Of a stretch of DNA of 10,000 bases, positions 1 through 7,678 are shown one piece after another. Origin of the DNA: Actinidia chinensis (Eukaryota > Streptophyta > Magnoliopsida > Ericales > Actinidiaceae); contig VIGQ01000042.1 of the NCBI GenBank assembly GCA_009663005.1, positions 147,501 to 157,500 of the forward strand, given 5' to 3'. The notes under the pieces are model-generated. The model saw nothing but the letters and a program-made list of their open reading frames with translations. It searched no databases and had not been told where the DNA came from. The translations under genes were made by a program, and so were the position numbers. Within the stretch, counting starts at the first letter, position 1. Every line of letters begins with the position of its first letter.

Positions 1-439
1 CTGTGATCAAAAACAAATTGTGAGTTATATCACTCTAGAAAATGCGAGCTCTCATTTATTTATTACTTGATCTAGAGTGAGTGAGCCTTAAATACGTCAT
101 TCATTGTTAAAAAAACCGTTGAAGGCATCATTTGAGTGCATTGAAAGAATTCAAGAGTAGAAGACTCTGAAGGCTCGAGGGAACGTAGTGTGTAAAGGTT
201 TGCGCAAGCACCCAAAGCTTGTTGAAGAAGTGAGATCCCAAGGAAGTCTTGGAGAAGTGAACGTAGGCACAGTTTGGCCGAACCACTAAAATAGTTTGCC
301 AATCTCTTTACTCTACTCTTAATTATATTGCCTATCTATGGTTGAGTAGAATTACATACTAAGTAAATTGATTAAAATTATAAATGGTCATATGTGTAGC
401 AAATCTATTCACCCCCTCATAGTTTACTTTTAGCTAACA
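1..439 (+). mobile_element. Ty1/copia-type LTR, 3' part (LTR A), probably solo
   Basis: This is the right-hand portion of a long terminal repeat; its left part lies before the window. The first ~140 bases align with the last ~140 bases of the window at roughly 80% identity by eye, sharing for example the TCTAGAGT..GTGAGC and CATTCATTGT blocks, so the two are family members. Positions 251-287 (GGAGAAGTGAACGTAGGCAC, then GGCCGAACCAC) and 404-418 (CTATTCACCCCCTC) are the R-U5 signatures I know from plant copia LTRs, particularly SIRE/Maximus-like ones. The LTR ends at CTAACA (434-439), the complement of the TGTTAG that starts LTR B. The next bases (CCGCTTAATAGG) do not resemble the usual initiator-tRNA primer-binding site, so a solo or broken LTR is the better reading. 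A 76-aa minus-strand reading frame at 72-302 is incidental. The lineage assignment is inference. Confidence 0.75.
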
Positions 440-1934
440 CCGCTTAATAGGTGAGTGTTCGCATGGGTACTTTTTAATTTTAGGAAATCCTCTAGCATAG
501 GTTATACCAATAAAATTACTAGAATCAAATCAAATAATAGAAGGTACAGCAATATTAGCAATCCCTATAAAGTGAGGAGGTGATCGGAGTGTCCTTTGAG
601 GGTAAATGCTTCATCATGAAAAATCAGCCTACCCTATACTTATCGACCCCTATTTAAGTGTGTTCTTTGAACAAAAGCGAAGTATGGCAAAATGTCCTAC
701 TGAGTTTAGTACATTTGGTTTTTTTCAAGTGAGTGTTTCTTTTATGTAGTACTCTTGGCCTTTTTGTGTGGAAACCAGTAAAGGTAGCTGTGTATTACTT
801 TGCAAGTAGTATGTACTTGCAACTATGCCCCCGAGCTAGTCTTGCCAGGCTCCATTGGGTATCAATACTTCAGCAACCACCAATTTCATGTACTTTGTGC
901 ACAGCAAGCATTGTGTTACACTCTAGTACTCTCCTCTCTCTCTCTCTTCTAATGGAATCTCGTTCTGTTATCTCTTACACGTTATGGGCAACAGAACTCC
1001 TTTTAGGATGTGCTGACAAAAAGTTGATTACGTTTCTAATCATAATGTAGTTTTTGTTTGGTAGGTTTGTGCTTTTCATGGTATGTTTTCTTCTTCAAAG
1101 CCAAGCCAGCCAGCCGTAGAAAGTTAGAAACCACTCAGAGTTCCTTCCCTCTAAAGCTCTTAGCTCCGTTGGACGGGACGTGATTTCAAATGAAGTGATT
1201 GGACATTTCTATTCACTTACAATAAGCTAAATTTTAGATTTTATTGCGAGTGAACGTTGAGTTGAGAGCTAATAGATTTGAAATGATTAGTTAATAGAAT
1301 TTTGGTTTGGAATCATTTCGCGCTAAGGATTGGGTTATACGATTGATTCTAGCAAAAACACATTCCTTCTAACATAGTTTATCTTTTGCCCTAATTCAAT
1401 GACATTTTAGTTTAATGTTTTAAATTTTGTGAAAGTCAACATTTATAGAAAACAACCCCCCCCAAAATTTAAAATCATCACTTTATTTGAATCAATGTGC
1501 ATCCAAAAGGAACCTTAAGTTTTAAATTAAAATTCGTTTAGGAAAAAGGAAACGCAATTAGACAAAGTTAGAGGATCCAACCATTAAACCCTTAATTATT
1601 TTATTTTTATTTTTTTCTCCCAAAAATCTGTGATTCAACACCAACCTTCATTATGTAAACCATCCAGGAGGTTATTTCTTCCTGTTGGTAAGACAAATGT
1701 CTTTATAAATTCAAAGGCAAATCTCTTGATTAGAAACATGATAAATCAGTAAACATGCAAATTAAAAATTTGAGGGAAAAAAAACCCGGTATGCTTGGAA
1801 ATGACCAAAAAAAAGGATATGCATAGGAAAATAAATTTTGGATCAATCGTAAACTTGATATCTTGGATTTGCCACTAGTTAACGATGCTAGTGGTGTGGG
1901 TAATTGCAAGTATGTTTGCAATGACTAGGGGGTT
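440..1934. other. Unassigned intergenic DNA
   Basis: No gene is recognisable here. A 105-codon frame on the plus strand (733-1050) has no motif I know; its middle includes a (CT)n run at 934-947 and its codon content does not suggest selection. Segment 1030-1200 has a more balanced base composition than its surroundings and could be a relic of a transcribed sequence, but nothing identifies it. A C-run sits at 1456-1463. Positions 1872-1878 and 1888-1894 (CCACTAG / CTAGTGG) form a small perfect inverted repeat with a 9-base loop, which may be chance. No tRNA, SINE box or LTR terminus was identified. Confidence 0.6.
934..947. repeat. (CT)n microsatellite
   Basis: A short dinucleotide run (CTCTCTCTCTCTCT with minor interruption at its edge) in otherwise mixed sequence. 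Such pyrimidine runs occur in plant 5' leaders, but no adjoining gene was found. Confidence 0.8.
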
Positions 1935-2154
1935 CAGGCTCCGTTGGGAATGCTTAAAAGGTAACTTTTTAAAGTGCTAGTAAAAAAAGTCAAAATTTTG
2001 GGTTTTTTACTTTTGTAGCTTTAGTTTAGCTAAAAACTAGAAAAAAGCACAAACAGAAAAGCAAACAAAAATAATTCTATTATTTTTTTTTTATTTATTT
2101 TAATAAAAAAATTTAAAACCCCATTAAAAAAAGTAGATGCAAAAACAGAGCCCG
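1935..2154. mobile_element. hAT-like MITE, about 220 bp
   Basis: The left end reads CAGGCTCCGTTGGGAATGC and the right end, read on the minus strand, CGGGCTCTGTTTTTGC. These are imperfect terminal inverted repeats of the GGGCTCCGTTTGG type typical of plant hAT MITEs. The inside is AT-rich and carries the usual GCTTAAAAG..AAAGTGCT blocks near the left end and their inverted counterparts (TTTAGCT, AAAAAGCAC) further right. The 8-base flanks, AGGGGGTT on the left and AGAGATTT on the right, agree at 5 of 8 positions, which suits a decayed 8-bp target duplication. There is no coding capacity. The hAT assignment rests on the termini and on the flank length. Confidence 0.6.
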
Positions 2155-2386
2155 AGAGATTTTCATAAAAACTTGTTGATTTTGAGTCTAATTCAGCCCA
2201 CAAGAACTCCTATATGATTGAGCCGACACAAGCAGAGCCAGGCTATAACAACAAATCGATACATACCACATGTAATTAATCCAACTGTCCTTGTGGACAA
2301 TACCCAAAAAAATAAATATGATTGACATAAAATTTTGAAATATTTTTGTAATTTAATTCTGGACGTGAGAAGAAGTGAAGAACGCA

Positions 2387-2400
2387 ATATATATATATAA
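2387..2400. repeat. (AT)n microsatellite
   Basis: A short alternating AT run, ATATATATATATAA, in AT-rich DNA. It is probably a slippage-prone site only. Confidence 0.7.
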
Positions 2401-3210
2401 TATAAAAAGTTGATGGCAATTAATGTGACATGTAAGAACTCTACATGGGCATGTTACTAGGAAAACTCATTTATTGAGCTGCTTTGAATAAGGTAAAGTC
2501 ATACTGCTCTTCGCAAAGGACAGTTTACAGATAGGAAGGTGATACTTGGAAACTAAGGATAAGGCTTGGCTTAGATTTTTGATATTTTGTTTTTTTTTTT
2601 ATAGCCTATTTTGGTTTTCAAGTTTTATTTTTTCTGTTTTAGTGAAACCTTTATAATTGTTAGTCAAAATTTTATAGTTGTGCAGGTTCTTCTTGACGAG
2701 GAGAGTCAAAAAATATAATTTTTTCATCTAATTTAAGAAAAAAGGTTACTAATGATAAAAAAATATTTTTAATTAATAATTAGCTAATTTTACTTTTTGT
2801 CTCTAGTAGATTTTTTTTTAAAATTTAAATATTTTTTTTACATTTTTAGAGTTCTCACTTTATGGAGGAATTGAATAAGTATTAAAAATTTTGATCAAAT
2901 CTAAAACAAAATTTTACCAAATGAAAAAATTTGAACAAACAAATCAGTTAAAAATCTTAAAAAAGACTGCATGTTTTTTTTATAAGGAGTTTAGTGCCAT
3001 AAGGTCTAGGCAATTTCATATTTGGTAAGAGTTTGCCTTTTGCTGAATGTTACACTTCTTAGGAGTAATTAGTCAATTTCGGGGAATTTATATTTGATGA
3101 TTCTTTTATTATTCATAGGTATCTAAGATTTGATGTAGTTTCCCTTTTAGTCATCCTAGCTTAGGGCTTTTGGGACCTGCTCTCTTTACAAACAAATCTC
3201 ATAATATTTT

Positions 3211-3272
3211 TCAATAATTGATATGAATCAATAATCGTTGATACTTTTATCTCAATAATGATATGAATCAAG
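3211..3272 (+). repeat. Direct repeat pair of about 21 bp
   Basis: TCAATAATTGATATGAATCA (3211-3230) recurs as TCAATAATGATATGAATCA (3252-3270) with one base missing, at a spacing of about 40 bases. The second unit is followed by a poorly conserved tail. This is consistent with a local duplication; no function is suggested. Confidence 0.7.
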
Positions 3273-3570
3273 GGTTGAGAGAAAGATTTTGCTATGACAG
3301 TTACAGATTCTAAATTTTGGGGTTTTTTTTTTTTTTTTATTGTCAGTTAGAATGGGTCTTGCCCTTAATTCAAGAATATCATGAAAAATAAAGATTAATT
3401 AATCATGTATATCATCGTTGTTGTTTTTTTCTTTCTGTGCTTCTTCACCAATACATACAGCAATCCTTTACCTTTTCTTTATGACTATGTCTCAAAAGAT
3501 ACGTGTTATACAAAATTGTGACAAGAAACGAGTGCGTGAGTGAATCAATTCTAATGAGGAAAAATGGGAG

Positions 3571-3650
3571 AATATTTGTAGCTTGCAGCTGTGGAATTTG
3601 TAGCTTGTAGGATTATTTGGGAAAAGAAGAATATTTGTAGCTTGCAGGAT
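3571..3650 (+). repeat. Three copies of a TTTGTAGCTTGCAGGAT motif
   Basis: AATATTTGTAGCTTGCAG occurs at 3571-3588, a variant with TTGTAGCTTGTAGGAT at 3594-3613, and GAATATTTGTAGCTTGCAGG again at 3629-3648. Spacings of 23 and 35 bases are irregular, so this is a degenerate short tandem array directly upstream of the larger tandem-repeat element. Frames crossing it are incidental. Confidence 0.75.
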
Positions 3651-3689
3651 GGTTTTGCATTTAAGTTGGGAACACAAAATGCCACTTTA

Positions 3690-4095
3690 AACCATCTCCA
3701 ACTCTCCCCATTTCCCATTTTTTCATGTACAAGGGTCCTTCATTTTCTCCCCATTTCTTCATCTCTCGTGTTTTTCCCAAATTTGGTGACAAAAATGGAC
3801 AGAAAAAAAATGTCATCGCACCACCGCCATTTTTTTTCATTTATCCATTCTCTAATTTTCTTTTCAAATTTGGTGATAAAAATGGAAGAAAATTTTCATC
3901 ATCCAATGGCAACCGCCCATTTTCTCCCATTTCTCCATTCTCGACCATTTTTTCTTTACCAAATTTGGTGATAAAAATAGGAGAAATTTTTCATCTCCAT
4001 GACACCACCCCCGCCATTTCCCCCATTTCTCCATTTCCCGTCCCCCCCCTCCCCCAAATTTGATAAAAGAAATGGGGAAAGATGGGAGAGATTTT
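3690..4095. mobile_element. MITE-like element with internal ~95-bp tandem repeats
   Basis: Four units share a core of the form ..CCATTTCTCCATTCTC.. followed by AAATTTGGTGATAAAAATGG and AGAAA..TTTTCATC..CCATG.CA.CCGCCATTT. The AAATTTGG (or AAATTTGA) anchors start at 3779, 3866, 3961 and 4056, giving periods of 87, 95 and 95 bases. The outer edges are inverted: TCTCCAACTCTCCCCATTT at 3695-3713 faces TCTCCCATCTTTCCCCATTT read on the minus strand from 4091 to 4070. Plants carry an abundant CTCCAACCC..CCCCATTTT non-autonomous family with this character, so I read it as such an element enlarged by unit duplication. Frames of 126 and 112 codons through it (3591-3971, 3725-4063) are by-products of pyrimidine-rich repeats: the period is not a multiple of three and there is no domain. 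Confidence 0.65.
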
Positions 4096-4185
4096 GTTTA
4101 ATTATGTGGACCAATGAGAAAAAAATGTTATTAAGAGGAATTATATTTATTTTGTTAATATTATCTATTTTACTCTGTAATATTA

Positions 4186-4217
<32 letters not shown>

Positions 4218-4339
4218 TTGTACTGTTGTAAGATGCTTACAAAGAGTTGACAGAAAAGCAATAAAAGATATAATTGCTTGTAGTCTATACGAAAGGTCTG
4301 CCGCTACATACATAGAACCCGCACAGCCTTCTCCACTAA
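4096..4339. other. Unassigned AT-rich spacer
   Basis: No gene is seen. CACAGCC at 4322-4328 is the inverted counterpart of the GGCTGTG that opens the next MITE (4340-4346), eleven bases away. It could be the end of another copy that has otherwise been lost, or chance. Confidence 0.5.
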
Positions 4340-4462
4340 GGCTGTGTTGGAAATCTCAACTTTGGTGATGGAACAAAAGTGGAAATGTATCATCTTTTTT
4401 TTTTTTATATTATTTTTTATTTATTATATTTTTCTCATCAAAGTTTTGATTCAAACACAGCC
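4340..4462. mobile_element. Tourist-like MITE, 123 bp
   Basis: The left end, GGCTGTGTTGGAAATC, pairs with the right end read on the minus strand, GGCTGTGTTTGAATC. The similarity continues inward (TCAACTTTGGTGATG versus TCAAAACTTTGATGAG) for about 30 bases, leaving a short AT-rich centre. The flanking triplets are TAA on the left and AAA on the right, consistent with a decayed 3-bp TAA/TTA target duplication. GGCTGTGTTTGG-type ends, a length near 120 bp and a 3-bp target site fit Tourist (PIF/Harbinger) MITEs. It has no coding capacity and would have depended on transposase supplied elsewhere. Confidence 0.8.
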
Positions 4463-4525
4463 AAAACAAAATACAAAACCCTTCTATTTTTGACAAACTA
4501 CCATTGGGAAAAAAATTTTTCTTAA

Positions 4526-5089
4526 GCTGTGTTTGATCTCGCTTTTGCAAGAAATGAGAAAACAAAAAAAAAGTTAAACGATTTAACCATTCGAAACCAT
4601 TAGAATCATATCAAACATGTAAAAAAATAGTTAAATATCAATAAAAAATGAGCTTGTAACACTTTCGCTCAGTAACCGTAACTAACCGAACCGTTTTTAA
4701 ATTACGAAAACACCTCCATTGTAATTAATTAGTACTGTTCACGATCATCATTGTCCCATCTTTCGGATGATTTTTCCTCTTGAAATCTTTTACAAATAGA
4801 AATATTACGGTCACCGAAAGTTTTATAAACCCGCTTTTTTGTTACGGCGATAGCCTAAAACGAACGTGTTTTGGGTACTAAATGGCTTTTAGTTTTTCTT
4901 CCTAATAAGAATCAATTTTTTGAACTACTCGTTTTTTGATGTCTATCGGTACAAAAGCGATAAAACTTTTGGTGACATAACATTTCTGATTAAAAATTCT
5001 ATTTCCTAATTTGATTCCCCAAAACACACAATAATTTTTCCCTCCGCTGCTAACCCAAGCCCATCCAAAAGCGCATCAAATTTACGGAA
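4526..5089. mobile_element. Putative fold-back element or MITE with long internal hairpin
   Basis: Outer similarity: TTTGATCTCGCTTTTG near 4532-4547 matches TTTGATGCGCTTTTG read on the minus strand around 5085-5070. Inner similarity is stronger: 4810-4854 (GTCACCGAAAGTTTTAT.. then CGCTTTT..TACGGCGATAG) is inverted at 4941-4975. Weaker pairing extends outward (AAATAGAA blocks) and inward (AAAACGA..). The left end, GCTGTGTTTGAT, follows TTAA and resembles the ends of the neighbouring Tourist-like MITE, so a PIF/Harbinger affiliation is possible. The exact right boundary is unsure; another candidate end is near 5150-5158 (GATCAAACAAGG). No protein is encoded. A transcript across it could fold into a long double-stranded RNA. 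Confidence 0.5.
4810..4975. repeat. Imperfect inverted repeat, arms about 35-45 bases
   Basis: Left arm 4810-4854 and right arm 4941-4975 pair over GTCACC(G/A)AAAGTTTTAT, then after a five-base gap over CGCTTTT(T/G)T and (C)CGATAG. The loop is about 86 bases. The pairing is far longer than expected by chance and is the strongest hairpin in the window. Confidence 0.75.
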
Positions 5090-5156
5090 AACCCAACTTT
5101 TTATACCCTTTAAAAGGCAAGTTTTGGGAACGAGAAGAACCCTCCATGATCAAACA

Positions 5157-5238
5157 AGGGGAGGTCCTTGTAGTTTTTCAAACGTCAAGGTACTTGTGTA
5201 TTAACTTGAAACCTCAGAAGAGATCAGTGTAATTTACC
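5157..5238 (-). repeat. Terminus of a GGTAAATTACACT-type dispersed repeat
   Basis: Read on the minus strand this begins GGTAAATTACACTGATCTC and continues TTCTGAGGTTTCAAG to a CTCCCC near 5158. Plant genomes carry many sequences of the form GGTAAATTACACTG..CCTCCCCTGAGGTTT, often assigned to non-autonomous Mutator-like or unclassified DNA elements. That class assignment is from memory and weak. The left boundary is only approximate. Confidence 0.5.
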
Positions 5239-5259
5239 ACAAAAGTAATAAAAACCTTA

Positions 5260-5400
5260 GGTAAATTTCACTCAAACCACTTGTTTCATGACGAAAGTTA
5301 CATTGTCACTCCTTACTTTCTGAAATAACAATGAACTCATTTACTTTATGATTTTGTGTAAACGGTTTTAGTCAATCGTTAGTTGACACTAGCAGCAAGA
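5260..5400 (+). repeat. Second GGTAAATTTCACT-type repeat terminus, opposite orientation
   Basis: It starts GGTAAATTTCACTCAAACC and continues with TTACATTGTCACTCC and GGTTTTAGTCAATCGTTAG, a pattern I associate with the same broad plant repeat class. It faces the previous terminus: GTGTAATTTACC (5227-5238) and GGTAAATTTCAC (5260-5271) are inverted across 21 bases. Its far end is not defined; 5400 is a guess. Confidence 0.45.
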
Positions 5401-5499
5401 ATATATAACAAGCGCCCATCTTACCCTTTAAAACTTACTAAGCCTTTCAAAAGATGCATCACAAAATCAACCCCTCCACCTTGAAATTGGAGGTGATTA

Positions 5500-6388
5500 C
5501 AGAGGTGGCCCAACACTTTTGGTTGCCTAAGCCAAACCTTAATAGTGGCTCTTTTGGTATTAATGTTAATTTTAAAATTATTTTAATGTAATCATTTAAT
5601 TCTAAAATTAATTTTTCAACTTTTTGGGATGCAAAATTATTAATAAGCTTGATAATCTAATTGTAAGCATGTTCTTTTCAACTAATAATATTGTTAATCC
5701 ACTGAATCTTTCATGAGACCACAGTCCATTTAAATAAGATTTTATCAATTTTAATTTTGAACAACACTTTTCTACCGAAGCAACACTTACATGTATTGTA
5801 AATAATATTCCAATAAGCAATGCAGATATTAAAAAAAAGAATCTAATTTTTAAATATAATTCAGTACCTTAATGGAGTTGGAGTATTTTATTTTTTTGCT
5901 ATTGTATAAATTCTTTTTTTAAGGACTACTCGAAAACAAAGCTGAAAGGAGAAAAATTATAATTTTAGAGAGGACAATCTGTATATAAAACAATTGAGAG
6001 ATGCGAGAAAGACGAAGGCTTTGGACTGAGGAGGAGAGAGAGATTGAGGCCACTCCCAAGCCAAAATCACTGACAATGATCTTTTATTTTTGTTTTCTGC
6101 CAATTCATTACTTTAGAGTCTAAGAGTAAAGGATTGATTCAATAAGTTGGTAAATAAAATATTATCAACCCTAAAAAAAGCAATCGTTTGCAAAAAAAAA
6201 AAAAAAATCAAGGCTAACAAAGTCATATATTAGAATTTGGGAAAGGTTATTTTTTTACAAGGGCCAATTTTAGTTTCTACAAGTATGAAATTTTTAAAAT
6301 TATAAGTAACGCATGTGTTGTTAAAATTAAAATGTGAGGCCCTAGGCGGGGAGGGGCCTCGACTCGGCCTAGGCCTTAGGCCAAGTTG
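5500..6388 (-). mobile_element. Internally deleted hAT transposon
   Basis: The plus-strand left end reads CAGAGGTGGCCCAACAC followed by TTTTGGTTGCCTAAGCC; the right end, read on the minus strand, CAACTTGGCCTAAGGCC, then a GC-rich block with GAGGCCC and GCCTAGGGCCTCAC (6335-6388). Both ends match the GGCCTAAGGC / GAGGCCCTAGGC subterminal style of plant hAT elements whose transposase carries a TTF-type zinc finger. The flanks are GGTGATTA (5492-5499) and GGTTGATT (6389-6396), the same 8-mer apart from one shifted base, as expected for a hAT target duplication. A transposase remnant lies inside near the left end on the minus strand. At 889 bp it is far shorter than an autonomous element of several kilobases. 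A 16-A run (6192-6207) and an unassigned middle occupy the rest. Confidence 0.7.
5608..5860 (-). pseudogene. hAT transposase, C-terminal dimerisation domain (broken)
   Basis: Translated on the minus strand, this carries the hallmark of the hAT C-terminal dimerisation region: ILFTIHVSVASVEKCCSKLK, then LIKSYLNGLWSHERFSGLTIL. In the family this block forms the transposase dimer interface and part of the catalytic fold, and the pattern is typically SVAS.ER.FSKLKLIK followed by RS.M...RL..LA. Here the ER.F positions read EK.C, and the usual RS and M after K.YL have become NG and W. After LVEKNMLT the expected FAS.K ending lies in another frame (NNFASQKVEKL, about 5609-5642), so at least one frameshift separates the two. 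The continuous frame begins at 5820 with TTG, and homology seems to continue upstream to about 5860 before an in-frame stop. The zinc finger, the catalytic acidic residues and all of the N-terminal part are absent. The closest relatives I recall are plant proteins annotated as zinc finger MYM-type or TTF-type hAT proteins. It cannot make an active transposase. Confidence 0.8.
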
Positions 6389-7437
6389 GGTTGATTGGAA
6401 TGGTGGAGATGGCAGTGTAAGGTGGTTAGCTTGACTTCATTTGTTATTCTCTTTCTCTCTCCCTTTCTTTCAAAACTTATAATAAATAAGGGACTACAGT
6501 AACTCTGCCATTGCCAATCAAAACGTGTTCGAGCTTGCAGAAGGGGCATCATTGTGATTTCAGAAAATCTAGGGGATCGGTGTTTAGATTGTGTGATTCA
6601 AATGAACCAGGGGGTGTCAGTGTAGTTAAACACCAATGGGACCCTACTTGAATTAGCAAGAAAGAATGAGACCGATGTGAATACCAAGTTACATAATGTT
6701 TTATAATTAAAAAAATTAAAGGATCTCGGTAGTCTGATTATCACTGGACAACTAGCTCTCTCGTATGAGAAGAAGAGAGGAAGAGAGTGAGGGGACCTTG
6801 AAGTGTCAAATCCAGCGTGAAAAAGCATTGTACTTTTTCTTGTAAAAATAATCCTTATGGGAGGTGTACAAAAATAATTTTAAAAGTTACCCTATTAAAA
6901 AATTAAACTCTCAAATTTTTTAATAGTCACAATTCAACTAGTCATCATTTTTATTTATATATGTTGATGACAACGACTACTTTTCATTAATAATAATTGA
7001 GGAAATGACGTCACACAATTATACTTTGTGAAAAATCCTAATTTTTACAATTAGAAAATTTCCAATTAAAATAGAAATCACACGAAAACAAATGATAGAC
7101 CGATAGAAATCAAGCGAACAAATGATAGATTAAAGGAAAAATAAATCTTAAAAGTTCTAAAATCTCGTTAAGGGTTTTAATGTTATACTTGTCCAATAGT
7201 CATTCCCTCGCTTATTTTCAATTGTTACATTAAGGTACATGAAATGGGACTAACAAAGGGTTTGAATTATACGGATAAAAGTGATTATTCATTGTTCAAA
7301 TTAAAAATTAAGAGATAATTGGTACTATAGTCAAATCCTAAGGTTATTTTGCAATTCTCCTCATCCGGATTATTATTGATGTTTTGATAATGGGTAGGTT
7401 GGCATTTGGCAAGGATTGTGGATTGTGGGGTCAGTCC
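6389..7437. other. Unassigned intergenic DNA
   Basis: No gene is recognised. The minus-strand frame at 6598-6828 (76 codons) has no known motif. Segment 6540-6640 (GGGGCATCATTGTGATTTC, then GGGGGTGTCAGTGTAGTT) echoes the wording of the repeat class at 5157-5238 and may be another diverged fragment. The palindrome TGACGTCA at 7006-7013 matches the bZIP core, but no gene is nearby to regulate. AT-rich sequence fills 6840-7330. Confidence 0.5.
7071..7130 (+). repeat. Two-copy tandem duplication, about 30 bp
   Basis: ATAGAAATCACACG..AACAAATGATAGAC at 7071-7100 is followed directly by ATAGAAATCAAGCGAACAAATGATAGAT at 7103-7130. The copies differ by a two-base indel and a few substitutions. This is a simple local duplication. 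Confidence 0.85.
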
Positions 7438-7622
7438 CAGGGATGGCAATTTCCTTGGATAATTGAATCCCTCCCCTCCCCTAAAAGGGGGGATTAGAGT
7501 AGGCATAAATGGGTTCGGGGTGAGTTATGGGGAAAAATTAAATCGGGGGGGGGGGTTGGCGGGGGGGGGAGGGGGGGGGGGTTGGCGGGGGTGGGGGGTT
7601 TGGGAAAAAAATCTATCCCTAG
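7438..7622 (+). repeat. G-rich dispersed repeat with extreme G tract
   Basis: It starts CAGGGATGGCAATTTCC, a beginning common to a G-rich plant repeat family, and ends ..ATCTATCCCTAG, whose complement loosely repeats CAGGGATGG, so it may have paired ends. Positions 7509-7539 (ATGGGTTCGGGGTGAG..) resemble 8181-8215 in the same orientation. Positions 7545-7604 are almost all G, including runs of 11, 9, 11 and 6, with GTTGGCGGGGG occurring twice. The plus-strand frame across it (7463-7711) would be a glycine-rich low-complexity product and is dismissed as a gene. Confidence 0.5.
7545..7604 (+). repeat. Poly-G tract with strong G-quadruplex potential
   Basis: Four or more G-runs of at least five bases are separated by one- to five-base linkers, which satisfies the usual intramolecular quadruplex pattern many times over. 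Such tracts are prone to replication slippage and to sequencing error, so the exact run lengths should be treated with caution. Confidence 0.85.
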
Positions 7623-7652
7623 TTTTAAAATTATACTATAAGATCCTTACTC

Positions 7653-7678
7653 TCTCTCGCCTCGTCGCGCGCGAGAGA
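7653..7678. repeat. GC-rich perfect hairpin
   Basis: TCTCTCGC (7653-7660) and GCGAGAGA (7671-7678) are perfect inverted repeats around a 10-base GC-rich loop. A TATATA run follows immediately. It resembles a terminator in shape, but no transcription unit supports that in this plant context. Confidence 0.6.

Larger units (their letters stand above)
2155..3570. other. AT-rich intergenic DNA, no gene seen
   Basis: Very AT-rich with long T and A runs (for example 2589-2601 and 3322-3338). The minus-strand frame at 2193-2387 has no recognisable product. Part of 2640-2960 (TTCTTCTTGACGAGGAGAGTC around 2688-2708, then long A/T tracts) has the look of a plant non-autonomous DNA element, but I could not find paired ends. 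Segment 3060-3190 has an LTR-like feel (TTAGTCAATTTC, TAGGGCTTTTGGG) without defined termini. Both remain unassigned. Confidence 0.5.

Noticed and set aside
733..1050. 105-codon plus-strand reading frame
   Set aside because: No domain, no recognisable homology, runs through a CT microsatellite; length is possible by chance. Without transcript data it is not called a gene.
2193..2387. 64-codon minus-strand frame
   Set aside because: No motif and no context; consistent with chance in AT-rich DNA.
3591..4063. Overlapping plus-strand frames of 126 and 112 codons
   Set aside because: They read pyrimidine-rich tandem units whose period is not a multiple of three, so successive units are read in different frames; no domain.
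5474..5493. CCTCCA..TGGAGG hairpin as a terminator
   Set aside because: Short, and adjoins a transposon end in a plant-like genome, where such hairpins do not define termination.
6598..6828. 76-codon minus-strand frame
   Set aside because: No motif recognised; sits in DNA resembling dispersed repeats.
7006..7013. TGACGTCA as a bZIP-regulated promoter element
   Set aside because: A single perfect 8-mer without a nearby gene; chance occurrence is likely.
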